Shown piece after piece: positions 29,548 to 39,466 of a stretch of 64,000 bases of DNA. The translations under genes were made by a program, and so were the position numbers. Position 1 is the stretch's first letter. Each line of letters begins with the position of its first letter. The notes beneath the pieces are model-generated. The model worked only from the letters and a program-made list of their open reading frames with translations. It did not search any database and had not been told where the DNA came from. Source of the stretch: Debaryomyces hansenii CBS767 (lineage: Eukaryota > Ascomycota > Pichiomycetes > Serinales > Debaryomycetaceae); assembly GCF_000006445.2 (NCBI RefSeq), contig NC_006045.2, positions 992,001 through 1,056,000 of the forward strand. Direction: 5' to 3'.

Positions 29548-32238
29548 CTAAGCGACATAATGGTATATACTTTTATCGTTATCATCTCTTTTTAAATACT
29601 CTTTCTCAATCAAATCTTCAATTCTTTGTTTTATAAGAATAGTCAGTGTTTGGAATCTATTATGCAACTGTTTGACCAACTCACTTATCAAATCGTTATG
29701 GTTGATTGTACGACGGGATTTCATTATACGCACAATTGCAGCATTAACTTCTATCTTACGACCTTCTAGAATACTTGATTGCAATTCTTCAAATTCTTCT
29801 TCTTGAACTGTTTTTGCAAGTGTGGTATCATTAGTAGAAGAAACTTTCGTACCACTCGAAGCACTAGAGGAGGCTGAAACAGTCAAAACCTTGACCTTGG
29901 TGGAAGGTGACTTGAACTTCTCATTTAATTTAAAAACATCGCTATTGTTTACTTCCTTGGTCATTGGTATTTTGACCAAGAGCCTCAGTCTTGGTGCGAC
30001 CGCTATTGATTGTAATTGTCTCTTCAAATCAGCCTCCGGAATGCCAGTGAGCTCTCTGATCTCGTCATACGCTAGTTCTCTCATTTCATCAAATGCCAGG
30101 ACTTCATTGCCATCTGCATCAGTGGATTGTGGGGCAAACAAAAGCATGATTATACCCGCGTATGTTGACATGCTTATATCGTATGTTTTTGTAGGATATG
30201 TTATTCTCAAGTCCATAGAGCCAAATTTGGGACACCAGAAGAGCGATTTATTGTCGTTTCTCTTATTCGTGAACCAAAATTCTTCAAATTCTTTAATGGT
30301 GGATCGTAATTGACGCGACCAAATAAATCCAATTTCATTATTAGTGTCGTCCCGAGAAAACTTCTTATAATCCTTTGTCATTGATTTAGGCCAATCTGAA
30401 ACATTACAAACTTTCAAATCTAATTCTATTAGTGATTTCTTATGATTTTGGTTCACATAGCTTCTCCAATCTTTGGTCAAGTCACGAGACAGCTTTATGT
30501 CTTTATCCATTTTAATGACCTTATCTAATGACGTTGTACCCATTTCTTCTCCTAATTTCGATATTATTAATTCTTCGAGGTCAACTCCTAGTTTTCCATT
30601 GCTCGCTGAATTGCCCGCTTGTGAATTTTTAAAGTTTAAAAATCTTTTGGCAAAATGGTTGGCATAATGTGCTTCAAACGCATCTTTATCTTTTATGAAT
30701 CTCAAAAATGCAACAGATTTGTTAATTAAATCATCAGTTTGATCTATCGACGATCCATTCATGTCATTATCATTTTCGGTTGGAATATTTTTGGAGCTTG
30801 ATCCAGGATTCTTCGTTAGTTGCTTGATCCTAAAATCCATATAAATCGATAACAATTCAGGAGCACTGTTTCCTGATGATGTGTTTGATTTTTTACTACC
30901 ACCGGGTGCATTTTGAGCTCCATTTATGAATTCCCTCATACCCATGGTGATACATTGCTCCAATGCTACATCCCCGGAAAACGATTCTTTGATAATCATT
31001 GAAAATTGGTTTTGATATTCTAAAATAGAATTAATCCACGTAGACGCAAAAGCAGTGGAATTAGCGTTCGACTTCTTTGATGTACTGTCATCCTTTAACG
31101 ATATTGACTCCTTAACAAGTGAAGGCAATGTACTACCCTGGGATACAACCAAGTCCTTTAAACGCGTTCTGAAAAGCTCGTAGTCGGGGTCAATTCTACC
31201 CAACAACTCATATAGTATTTTCAATTCTGCGAAGTGATGTTTTTCTCTGTTAGACGACAAATTTTGATCAAGAATATTCGAAAGGACAGGCTGTAACCAA
31301 TACGATAAACCTTGCTGTTCGAATGGGAGGCACAATATTCTATCGATTTTATCTTTAATCAAGATGTTATTCATTAAATCTATTATTCTTGGATACGTCG
31401 AAGAAGGCAAATAAAAGTTGATTCTGTTTTCTTCTTCTTTTATAAAACGGTGGGCATCATGCAAATACTTCGTACCAAGCACATTATTAATGAACTCCTG
31501 GGACAAATTATAAAAAAAAGTCTCTGAACCAGCAAGAAAGGTAGGCTCGAAGTATCTCTGGTAGTAATTTTCTCCATACTGCAAGTCATTGCCCGAATTG
31601 CTGGTTTCAAGTAACAACTCGAGCATATTGATAATCTTGGTTATGTACATCTTCGTTGTTATCACTTCGCCCTTTCTGTTCTTGGTAATCTCCTCCACAA
31701 CTATCTCAATCAATTTCGACCCCAACTCGTTATCCTCGTACTTGACAATATTATCCTTAAATAATTGGATCCCCAAGTCGTAGATAAGTAGCTTCTTGTG
31801 TTCCTTAACATACACCCGATTGAGATACATCAACACATCGCTGATGAATTTCATCGACTGCAAATGCTCGTCCCATTCCACCAATACGGCCTTCATGAAA
31901 TCCTCATTGATTGAGTTATTCAACGACGACGACAGATTCAATATCGCAAGCAAATTCTGTCTCTTCTGTAGCAAATGCTGTCTAATCAACAGCGAAACGT
32001 CATCATAGAGCTTCGCTCCATATTTCCTCAACACCAAAATGTACGCCTTCCTATACAATTGCTCGTACGACAATTTAGAAACATTTTTATTCTGGATCTG
32101 TGTGATGGCATTTGAAAGTACCGACCACGATAAGTCATAGTCGATAACTGAATCTCCACTAGAATTCCCAATAGAAGTGCTAACTAAAGACTTCCTCGGT
32201 GGTCTGATTTTAGACCGCCTGCTTCCAGGAGGTAACAT
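29548..32238 (-). CDS. CUL3: Cullin-3
   Basis: An 896-residue E3 ubiquitin-ligase scaffold. The N-terminal SWSVLSNAITQIQNKNVSKL and YEQLYRKAYILVL match the cullin-3 subfamily. The cullin homology domain (HYANHFAKRFLN, WPKSM) is near 520-640. The neddylation domain ends the protein, with IVRIMKSRRTINHNDLISEL surrounding the acceptor lysine and the final IYHYVA. The ATG at 32238 is used because the longer frame opens with TTG. Ser/Asn-rich insertions make it longer than yeast Cul3 (744). It is divergent from LEU1. Confidence 0.9.
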   Translation of the reverse strand: MLPPGSRRSKIRPPRKSLVSTSIGNSSGDSVIDYDLSWSVLSNAITQIQNKNVSKLSYEQLYRKAYILVLRKYGAKLYDDVSLLIRQHLLQKRQNLLAILNLSSSLNNSINEDFMKAVLVEWDEHLQSMKFISDVLMYLNRVYVKEHKKLLIYDLGIQLFKDNIVKYEDNELGSKLIEIVVEEITKNRKGEVITTKMYITKIINMLELLLETSNSGNDLQYGENYYQRYFEPTFLAGSETFFYNLSQEFINNVLGTKYLHDAHRFIKEEENRINFYLPSSTYPRIIDLMNNILIKDKIDRILCLPFEQQGLSYWLQPVLSNILDQNLSSNREKHHFAELKILYELLGRIDPDYELFRTRLKDLVVSQGSTLPSLVKESISLKDDSTSKKSNANSTAFASTWINSILEYQNQFSMIIKESFSGDVALEQCITMGMREFINGAQNAPGGSKKSNTSSGNSAPELLSIYMDFRIKQLTKNPGSSSKNIPTENDNDMNGSSIDQTDDLINKSVAFLRFIKDKDAFEAHYANHFAKRFLNFKNSQAGNSASNGKLGVDLEELIISKLGEEMGTTSLDKVIKMDKDIKLSRDLTKDWRSYVNQNHKKSLIELDLKVCNVSDWPKSMTKDYKKFSRDDTNNEIGFIWSRQLRSTIKEFEEFWFTNKRNDNKSLFWCPKFGSMDLRITYPTKTYDISMSTYAGIIMLLFAPQSTDADGNEVLAFDEMRELAYDEIRELTGIPEADLKRQLQSIAVAPRLRLLVKIPMTKEVNNSDVFKLNEKFKSPSTKVKVLTVSASSSASSGTKVSSTNDTTLAKTVQEEEFEELQSSILEGRKIEVNAAIVRIMKSRRTINHNDLISELVKQLHNRFQTLTILIKQRIEDLIEKEYLKRDDNDKSIYHYVA

Positions 32239-32462
32239 ATTTAACGATATTACGAGCAACTGATTTATCTACTATAACCGATATTGATTGCAGTAGTATT
32301 AATAAACCAAATACCGTTTCCTCAAATGCTTATATTTTCCGATCTAACCTGTGAAATGAAATATTTACAGGTTACAGTTTATTTTGCGTGTTACAAACTT
32401 GCAAAATTATACTAGAAACGGCCTTACAAACAACCGAGCTCCGATTGGTCTAAGACGAAGGA

Positions 32463-32495
32463 GCGGTACCGGAGCGGTACAGGCGCCGGTACCGG
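32463..32495. promoter_or_regulatory. Three phased Leu3-type sites upstream of LEU1
   Basis: CCGGTACCGG at 32486-32495 is the perfect palindromic Leu3 site. GCGGTACCGG (32463-32472) and GCGGTACAGG (32474-32483) are one- and two-mismatch copies. Starts are 11 and 12 bp apart, about one helical turn. The cluster is 124 bp upstream of the LEU1 ATG. Leu3 activates LEU1 in response to alpha-isopropylmalate in yeast. Confidence 0.75.
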
Positions 32496-32618
32496 ATTAG
32501 TCACATCTTTAGTATGACAGTTCATGGACATGAATAATATATTTAAATAGTTCACCATTCGTTGTATTTGGTTGCAGATCAAATTCTAGTAAGATATAAT
32601 TAATTGCATACATTCATA

Positions 32619-34943
32619 ATGACAGCACAACCAAGAACATTATATGATAAGGTGTTTGAAGATCACATAGTTCATAAGGACGAATCGGGGTCATATTTAA
32701 TTTACATAGATAGACATCTTGTGCACGAAGTTACGTCGCCACAAGCATTCGAAGGATTGAGCAATGCGGGTAGAACGGTCAGAAGAACCGACTGTACATT
32801 AGCTACGGTTGATCACAACATTCCTACCAGCTCCAGAGCTAATTTCAAGGACATTGATACATTTATCGAGCAAGACGACTCGAGGTTACAGGTGAAGACA
32901 TTGGAACAGAATGTGAAGGATTTTGACGTCACATACTTCGGTATGAGCGACGAAAGACAAGGTATTGTGCATATTGTTGGTCCGGAACAAGGATTTACGT
33001 TACCAGGTACCACTGTGGTGTGTGGTGACTCGCATACTTCTACACACGGTGCGTTTGGTTCATTGGCATTTGGTATTGGTACTTCGGAGGTCGAGCACGT
33101 CTTGGCCACGCAGACTATCATCCAGGCCAAGTCTAAGAACATGAGAATTCAGGTTAACGGTGACTTAGCTCCGGGTATAACCTCGAAGGATTTGGTTTTA
33201 CACGTCATCGGTGTAATTGGTACTGCTGGTGGTACCGGTTGTGTCCTTGAGTTTGCTGGTAAGGCCATTGAAGGTTTATCTATGGAAGCTAGAATGTCCA
33301 TCTGTAATATGGCAATTGAAGCTGGTGCCCGTGCTGGTATGATTAAGCCAGACGAAATCACTTTCAATTACATCAAGGGCAGACCTTTAGCTCCAAAGGG
33401 TGAACAATGGGACAAGGCTGTTTCGTACTGGAAAACCTTACATTCAGACGAAAATGCTAAGTTTGACTATGATATTCAAATCGAGGCTGCTGATATCGTC
33501 CCAACTATCACCTGGGGTAACTCTCCTCAAGATGCTTTACCTATCACCGCTAAGGTTCCTGATCCATCCACAGTCTCTGACCCAATTGTGAAATCTGGTA
33601 TGGAAAGAGCATTAAAATACCAAGGTTTAACTCCAAATACCCCATTAAAGGATATTAAGATCGATAAGGCATTCATTGGTTCTTGTACCAACGCACGTAT
33701 TGAAGATTTAAGAGCAGCCGCTAAAGTTGCTAAGGGACATAAAAAGGCCGATAACGTCAAATTAGTATTAGTCGTTCCAGGTTCCGGTTTGATTAAGACT
33801 CAAGCTGAGAAAGAAGGTTTACACAAAATCTTTGAACAAGCAGGATTTTCTTGGAGAGAAGCCGGTTGTTCGATGTGTTTAGGTATGAATCCAGATATCT
33901 TAGATCCAGAAGAAAGATGTGCATCTACTTCGAACAGAAATTTTGAAGGTCGTCAAGGTGCCGCTTCTAGAACTCACTTAATGTCTCCAGCTATGGCAGC
34001 AGCAGCTGCTATCAAGGGCCACTTCACTGATATTCGTGAATTCGACTACGATAACACCGATGAGCCATCTGTTTCTATTGGATCAGACGAAGACCAAGCA
34101 TTACAAGACGCTGTTTACGAACACGAAAAGCAATCTACCGATGATTCCGCTTCTATTATGGATGAGCAACTAAACGATATTCCAAGAGAACCACAAGCTA
34201 AGAAATCGAAGGTCGGGAATACCATCTCTACAGTTGGTGGTATGGACAAATTTAATGTTCTTACCAGTATCACTGCTCCTTTAGATAAGGCCAATGTCGA
34301 CACCGATGCTATTATTCCAAAGCAATTTTTGAAGACAATTAAACGTACTGGTTTAAAGAATGGTTTATTCTACGAAGCTAGGTATGTCAAAGACCCAATA
34401 ACTGGAAAAGACGTCGAAACTGACTTTGTATTAAACACTGATCCATACCGTAGTGCCGAAATTTTATTAGTCACTGGTGATAACTTCGGTTGCGGTTCCT
34501 CAAGAGAACACGCTCCTTGGGCATTAAAGGACTTCGGTATCAAGTGTATGATTGCTCCATCATTCGGTGATATTTTCTACAATAACTCGTTCAAGAACGG
34601 TTTATTACCAATTAGAATTCCTCAAGATGTTATCATGTCTAAGTTATACCCTATGGCCACTGCTGGAAAGAAATTGACTGTCGATTTACCAAATCAACAA
34701 ATCAAGAACAGCGAAACTGGAGAAGTTTTAGTCGATAACTTTGATATTGAAGAATTCAGAAAACATTGTTTAATAAATGGGTTAGATGATATTGGATTAA
34801 CTTTACAAAAGGAAGAATTCATTACTAAATATGAGGCTATTAGAAGAGATAAATTTTCATTCTTAGAGGGAGGCTCGAAATTAATCAAACCAGTCAAGGG
34901 CGCTAAGAAGTCCGTCTATGGGCTTAAAACACAAGAATGGTAA
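32619..34943 (+). CDS. LEU1: 3-isopropylmalate dehydratase (alpha-isopropylmalate isomerase)
   Basis: A 774-residue cytosolic iron-sulfur enzyme of leucine synthesis, isomerising 2- to 3-isopropylmalate. The aconitase-type large domain has [12 protein letters not shown], and the cluster cysteines appear in [11 protein letters not shown] and [12 protein letters not shown]. An acidic linker near 490-535 joins it to the swivel domain ([27 protein letters not shown]). In fungi both bacterial subunits are fused, as seen here. The ATG at 32619 ([16 protein letters not shown]) is the conserved start; the longer frame uses TTG. Confidence 0.98.
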   Translation: MTAQPRTLYDKVFEDHIVHKDESGSYLIYIDRHLVHEVTSPQAFEGLSNAGRTVRRTDCTLATVDHNIPTSSRANFKDIDTFIEQDDSRLQVKTLEQNVKDFDVTYFGMSDERQGIVHIVGPEQGFTLPGTTVVCGDSHTSTHGAFGSLAFGIGTSEVEHVLATQTIIQAKSKNMRIQVNGDLAPGITSKDLVLHVIGVIGTAGGTGCVLEFAGKAIEGLSMEARMSICNMAIEAGARAGMIKPDEITFNYIKGRPLAPKGEQWDKAVSYWKTLHSDENAKFDYDIQIEAADIVPTITWGNSPQDALPITAKVPDPSTVSDPIVKSGMERALKYQGLTPNTPLKDIKIDKAFIGSCTNARIEDLRAAAKVAKGHKKADNVKLVLVVPGSGLIKTQAEKEGLHKIFEQAGFSWREAGCSMCLGMNPDILDPEERCASTSNRNFEGRQGAASRTHLMSPAMAAAAAIKGHFTDIREFDYDNTDEPSVSIGSDEDQALQDAVYEHEKQSTDDSASIMDEQLNDIPREPQAKKSKVGNTISTVGGMDKFNVLTSITAPLDKANVDTDAIIPKQFLKTIKRTGLKNGLFYEARYVKDPITGKDVETDFVLNTDPYRSAEILLVTGDNFGCGSSREHAPWALKDFGIKCMIAPSFGDIFYNNSFKNGLLPIRIPQDVIMSKLYPMATAGKKLTVDLPNQQIKNSETGEVLVDNFDIEEFRKHCLINGLDDIGLTLQKEEFITKYEAIRRDKFSFLEGGSKLIKPVKGAKKSVYGLKTQEW

Positions 34944-35143
34944 GGCAATCGTTTGTACTAATTGTATTCTGTACTTATATAAAATCATAATAAAAAATAT
35001 AGTGAGATATAATCACGTGTAGAATGTTTACCTTTCAGATCTTCTCTCATCGATTAGATGAACTTGATCCGTATATATTCCAGCATTTCGCTTATTGCTA
35101 TACGATAAAGTGACCATATATATCGTGAACTGTAATTCAGACA

Positions 35144-37225
35144 ATGGAATCTGGTCCTGTTTCAGGTCTCAGACCGTCTAATGCTAATGTGACTGACTTT
35201 GAGCTATGGATACGAATGGCTACAGACAATAAGATCAATGCCAATAATTCATGGAATTTCGCTTTGATTGATTTTTTCCATGATTTATCACTATTACGAG
35301 AAGGCAAGAGTATCAATTTTCAAAAAGCATCTGCCACTCTAGACGGCTGTGTAAAGATATATTCTTCGAGAGTCGATTCAGCAGCTACGGAAACTGGTAG
35401 GTTATTGAGTGGATTGGCAGCTTCCAAATATTATAAACCGAACGTCGAGGATGATGATGATGATGATGATGATGAGAAGGATGAAGAAGATACTGAGGAA
35501 GTTAGGGTTAAACAAAGAAAGAAGAATACAGTATTAGAAAGCACGTTAGTTAACTCATTTGAACAAATACGAACCAAGAAAATAGACTTTGAGTTTGTCG
35601 TTGATCCGGTATTCAAAAAGGCATTATCAGACTTCGACGAAGGGGGATCCAAAAGTTTGTTGTTGAATATGTTATCTATTGACTCCACGGGAAGAATATT
35701 GTTCGATACGACGAGTGATTCAAAAACATTGGCAGTTGATAACACTGACGAGACAGACATAGAAAAAGAATTTGGAATTGATGATATTGATATGCCTGTA
35801 AATAGTGTTGAAGTTGATATCAATAATCTTGAGACTCTATTTTTCAATAATCTCGAAGAGTTAGATACCTTTCGAGTATGTCCGTCAATGGATGCTCTCC
35901 AAGACATCGTTGCTCAAGGTGTTGACAATACTAACATTCTCGAGCAAATTGAAAAGCAAAAAGCCGAATATGAGAATGAGCATTATGACGACTATGATAA
36001 TGCTGGTTCAGTATTTTTTGATAACGATGACTACGAAATCCACGACGATACTGGTATGGGATTAGGTGATAATTCAATGAATGTGACGTTTCAAAAATTA
36101 TTTGATGAAACATTTCAAAGAGAACAAAAGGATAAAGACGGAATAGAAGAGGTAAGTGAAATTCCCGATTATGATCTATTAGCATATTTTGATCAAGCAT
36201 TAAGAAAGAATTGGACGAAAGGGCATGAAAATTGGAAGGTACGAAATTTGATGAAAAAGAGGAATGAAAAAGGAGAAATAAGAAGTCAAAGACATGAAGT
36301 TACCACCAAAAAGAAAGATATTCTGACTATTGATTTCTTAAGTGAAGAGGAAGTCGATGAGGACGAACTATTTTCTGAATCGGTAGCCAGGATTATAATA
36401 CCCAAACATCAATGGATAACTCAAGACAAACACCGTTTACCAGACGATATACACTTTACTACCAAAAGATTAATTCATTTATTTGTGAAACCTTTGACTA
36501 TATTAAAGACATTTAACAAAAGAAAAATCGTACCTTATGAAAGTATGAAAGATAAGACTGATGAAGTTTTTGCCAATGAAGAATATTGGTCTGAGAAGTA
36601 CAAAGAAAACGAGGAAATGGAACGGTCGAGAAGAATGAATGATATATTGCGTGAAGACTTACAAGAATTACACAAGTCCTACGATCAATCATTTTTTCAA
36701 GATACATTGGGGAATTTTCAAGATGATAATGATTACATTGATCCAATGGAAGGGGGTGATTTGAATGAATTGTTCAATGGGTATGGATCGCAGTTGGTTA
36801 CAAGTCAGAGCCACATCAAACCAACGCATATCAACTTTTCAAAAGTTGCAAAAAGGGTTGATGTCAAATTATTAAAGAATAATTTATGGGAAATATTAAA
36901 GAGTGACTCCATATTCAATAATGAGGGGTTGAACAATAATAAGGTAGAAAAATTTGAGAACTACATGGAAAACCAGAAGAATTCGCAACATCTGGAAGAG
37001 GAGAGTGCTCCGGAGGAGTCCACTAAATTTAGCGAAATTTTGAATAACCTCACCAACAAATATTCGAAAGAAGAAAAGAACGACATATCAACTAGTTTCT
37101 GCTTTATTTGTTTATTACATTTGGCGAATGAAAACGGGTTTACAATTGAAAATACCAATGACAATTCGGACTTAATAATTAAAAACAAGACAATTGACGA
37201 TAATATAAATGACACGCATATATAG
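35144..37225 (+). CDS. BRN1: Condensin subunit Brn1 (Barren/CAP-H kleisin)
   Basis: A 693-residue kleisin linking the Smc2-Smc4 heads in condensin. The N-terminal FELWIRMATDNKINANNSWNF, the nearby YSSRVDSAATETGRLL helix and the block SIDSTGRILFDT are diagnostic. RPSNANVTDF marks the start. An Asp tract at 105-112 is encoded by GAT repeats (about 35449-35473). The C-terminal winged helix ends with ISTSFCFICLLHLANENGF. It is downstream of LEU1 on the same strand and convergent with NMA1. Confidence 0.95.
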   Translation: MESGPVSGLRPSNANVTDFELWIRMATDNKINANNSWNFALIDFFHDLSLLREGKSINFQKASATLDGCVKIYSSRVDSAATETGRLLSGLAASKYYKPNVEDDDDDDDDEKDEEDTEEVRVKQRKKNTVLESTLVNSFEQIRTKKIDFEFVVDPVFKKALSDFDEGGSKSLLLNMLSIDSTGRILFDTTSDSKTLAVDNTDETDIEKEFGIDDIDMPVNSVEVDINNLETLFFNNLEELDTFRVCPSMDALQDIVAQGVDNTNILEQIEKQKAEYENEHYDDYDNAGSVFFDNDDYEIHDDTGMGLGDNSMNVTFQKLFDETFQREQKDKDGIEEVSEIPDYDLLAYFDQALRKNWTKGHENWKVRNLMKKRNEKGEIRSQRHEVTTKKKDILTIDFLSEEEVDEDELFSESVARIIIPKHQWITQDKHRLPDDIHFTTKRLIHLFVKPLTILKTFNKRKIVPYESMKDKTDEVFANEEYWSEKYKENEEMERSRRMNDILREDLQELHKSYDQSFFQDTLGNFQDDNDYIDPMEGGDLNELFNGYGSQLVTSQSHIKPTHINFSKVAKRVDVKLLKNNLWEILKSDSIFNNEGLNNNKVEKFENYMENQKNSQHLEEESAPEESTKFSEILNNLTNKYSKEEKNDISTSFCFICLLHLANENGFTIENTNDNSDLIIKNKTIDDNINDTHI

Positions 37226-37317
37226 TAACTATCTCTATATTAACAATATATAATAGACTAGAATAGAACAATATAATACAACAAGAATTGAAAAAAGCAC
37301 AAAGAAACAAAGATCAT

Positions 37318-38472
37318 CTAATCAGTTTTATCGGCCATAACTTGCTTGACGGGCTCAGTTTCGTTAATATACAACTTATGTTCTTGGATGTACCTAATCA
37401 CCGAGTTTGGTAAAAGGTATTGAACCGACATGCCCCGCCTGATAAATAACCTGATTTTTGTAGAAGAAATATCGTTGTAAATCAATTGTTTAATAACTAA
37501 GAAGTTTCTCCTATGCTCGTACATTATATCATGACTTAATAGAAAGCTTCTAACATCAGCACCAGCCCTTTCGACGATAAGACAGCCGTATTTACCCAAA
37601 ATGTGATGTAAATCTTGATCGGCCCATACGTCTGGTTCACCCATCGACTCAATCAAGTCACCACCTGCCAACAACATAATCTTGACCCCCCTCTTCTCGC
37701 CGGATTGGGTCATGATACCTCCTCTCTTGATATTAATCTCTTCGTTGAAATGGTCTAACACCAACGCCGTCCTGGTGTATTTCGGCTGCAAAGACTCCCA
37801 GGCGTCCACCATCAACCACGACGACGTCCGCTCGCATGCCAATTCACACATACGCACCCGGTGGGGTGCTGGTGCCAAACCCTGTTTCTTATAATTCGAA
37901 CTCACAGGACTAAAATATCCTCCTACAACCTCGAATCGGGTTTGCTCCGAGATGGCATCTAATGCCATCTCGAACATCCTCAAGTGCAAATATGTAATAG
38001 GCGAAAAAGACCCGCATGCAACTATTACCAATGGGTACTTGGTATCGTCCCGCATCATAGTACCCAATCTATGGGTCGGAAACAGATACTTTTCCAACGT
38101 CTTGGACTGTCTCTGGATGCCCTGCGGCACCTCTTCCAAATCGGCAATTTGTGTACTCTTAACTTTGGCCGATGGTGGTAAAATCTGTTCCGGTACATTT
38201 GCATCGTCGTCCGAAGACGAGTTTACCAAATCCGTATGCTTTCTAGGAATCTTGGACTTATATTGATCGGCCTTCATGTCTTCGTGGACCATATGGACCC
38301 TCGATCTTCCTGAAGAAGGGTGTGGGGACGGAGCATCCATGGCATTACCTAAATCTGCTAAAACTAGCGGTTCAATGGGGATATTTTTAGGTATTTGGCT
38401 CGACGGAGCTGTAGGTTGGATATCCTTATTTAATGATGGAGGGGTGAAGTTGGGGTCATTTGTAGGATCCAT
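37318..38472 (-). CDS. NMA1: Nicotinamide/nicotinate mononucleotide adenylyltransferase
   Basis: A 384-residue enzyme making NAD+ (or deamido-NAD+) from the mononucleotide and ATP. The nucleotidyltransferase motif GSFSPITYLHLRMFE lies near 157-171 (H/T-x-x-H as TYLH) and ISSTKIRLFIRRG near 350. The core is nearly identical to yeast Nma1/Nma2. MDPTNDPNFTPPS matches the yeast start MDPT..., so the ATG at 38472 is chosen over a TTG-opened extension. Whether the organism has a second paralogue cannot be seen. Confidence 0.97.
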   Translation of the reverse strand: MDPTNDPNFTPPSLNKDIQPTAPSSQIPKNIPIEPLVLADLGNAMDAPSPHPSSGRSRVHMVHEDMKADQYKSKIPRKHTDLVNSSSDDDANVPEQILPPSAKVKSTQIADLEEVPQGIQRQSKTLEKYLFPTHRLGTMMRDDTKYPLVIVACGSFSPITYLHLRMFEMALDAISEQTRFEVVGGYFSPVSSNYKKQGLAPAPHRVRMCELACERTSSWLMVDAWESLQPKYTRTALVLDHFNEEINIKRGGIMTQSGEKRGVKIMLLAGGDLIESMGEPDVWADQDLHHILGKYGCLIVERAGADVRSFLLSHDIMYEHRRNFLVIKQLIYNDISSTKIRLFIRRGMSVQYLLPNSVIRYIQEHKLYINETEPVKQVMADKTD

Positions 38473-38671
38473 CTTTTCGATACTTTTTGATATTTGGTAC
38501 TTCAAGTTCTAGCTGGGTTTCCAAGGCTTCATATACTAGAATATTTCCTAAAAGCCGATACCAATTGTCAAACTATTTACCGAACCAACGTTTAAAAATC
38601 TTTTTGTGTTATTATCTGGAGATTAGGTGCTAGCCATAATGACTAACCCAAAAAAGCGGAAAAACGACCAG

Positions 38672-38680
38672 AAAAAAAAA
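38672..38680 (-). terminator. RNA polymerase III terminator (T9)
   Basis: Nine T residues on the minus strand start 9 nt after the 3' end of the tRNA-Ser gene, the standard Pol III termination signal. Confidence 0.8.
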
Positions 38681-38688
38681 TCAAATGG

Positions 38689-38780
38689 CGTCACAGACAG
38701 GATTCGAACCTGCGCAGGTAAAACCCAACGCCTAAACTGCTGATAGCAGGGCGTCGCCTTAACCACTCGGCCACTGTAAC
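38689..38780 (-). tRNA. tRNA-Ser(GCU) with a 10-nt intron
   Basis: 92 nt. The acceptor stem GTTACAG pairs with CTGTGAC (one G-U), and the discriminator is G, as for serine. The D arm is GCCGAGTGGTTAAGGC, the T arm GCAGG-TTCGAAT-CCTGT, and there is a long variable arm. The anticodon stem is ACGCC/GGCGT. The loop has 17 nt: CTGCTA, then 10 nt (TCAGCAGTTT, 38743-38734), then A. Removing the 10 nt gives a 7-nt loop with anticodon GCU. The intron's CAGCAG can pair with the anticodon loop. This is not the CUG-decoding serine tRNA. Confidence 0.95.
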
Positions 38781-38934
38781 TTATTGTTGACATTTTTTGA
38801 AAAGATTTTGGTACATATAGATTATGTCGTTAGGGGTTTGATAACTCCACGACCGATCCAATACTTGTGAGTAGTACGAAATTTATTTGTAGCGCCGAAA
38901 CATATAGTTGTTACGAATCAGATCACCTTCAAAC

Positions 38935-39117
38935 ATGACAAAAATAAGTCCCGCCAAAAACCTCATGGTAAAATCGGCCAAGTGTGCCAAAGAAGGACTG
39001 AACTACGGCCAGTGCGTTCTAAAGTCATACAACACCATGGGAAAAGATACGTGTGCCGCGGAGTTCAATATATTCAAACAGTGCGTTATGAAGCAGATGA
39101 GCGGCAAGAAGTGGTGA
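38935..39117 (+). CDS. Twin CX9C protein, NDUFAF8-like complex I assembly factor
   Basis: A 60-residue protein with two CX9C motifs: CAKEGLNYGQC (24-34 in the full frame; about 16-26 here) and CAAEFNIFKQC. The spacing, the Tyr-Gly before the second Cys (NYGQCV) and the KDTCAAEF sequence match human NDUFAF8 (AYGRCV, KDFCAREF), which works with NDUFAF5 in building respiratory complex I. Such proteins enter the mitochondrial intermembrane space by the Mia40 route. CUG-clade yeasts keep complex I; Saccharomyces does not. The ATG at 38935 is used; the longer frame opens with TTG. Confidence 0.75.
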   Translation: MTKISPAKNLMVKSAKCAKEGLNYGQCVLKSYNTMGKDTCAAEFNIFKQCVMKQMSGKKW

Positions 39118-39466
39118 GTAGTCGTCGACAAGTAGACGGTGTAACATAATGCCGCCCAGATATAGACACTTTTGCGGTGTGCTTCGACTCTACGACACAT
39201 CGATCGACGGACGCCTCTTCTCTGGTGTATGGGCAAAAAGTGAAATCACCGATTACGTAAGCAAGAAGAAAAAATGGTCCTCGGCCTGGCCCCATTCGTG
39301 GGGAACCACAATTGATCTTAGCACAAGCAAATTGAACAAATTTCAAAAGGAACGCTTGTTGTTTATAGGGGGTAATTTAATTATAGGTCTTTGATATAGT
39401 ATAGTTAATAAAGTGATAGTGCGAGATACACCCTAGAAATTTTGAATTGTATTTTGAGTTAGCAAT
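39118..39466. other. Spacer with a doubtful 81-codon frame
   Basis: An ATG-initiated frame at 39149-39394 (plus) would encode a basic 81-residue protein beginning MPPRYRHFCGVLRLYD. I recognise no family, and a comparable minus-strand frame overlaps it. It starts 32 bp after the NDUFAF8-like stop. I treat it as unsupported. Confidence 0.3.

Noticed and set aside
39086..39394. Overlapping plus (39149-39394) and minus (39346-39086) frames after the NDUFAF8-like gene
   Set aside because: They overlap on opposite strands with no family match and no promoter evidence, so at most one could be real.
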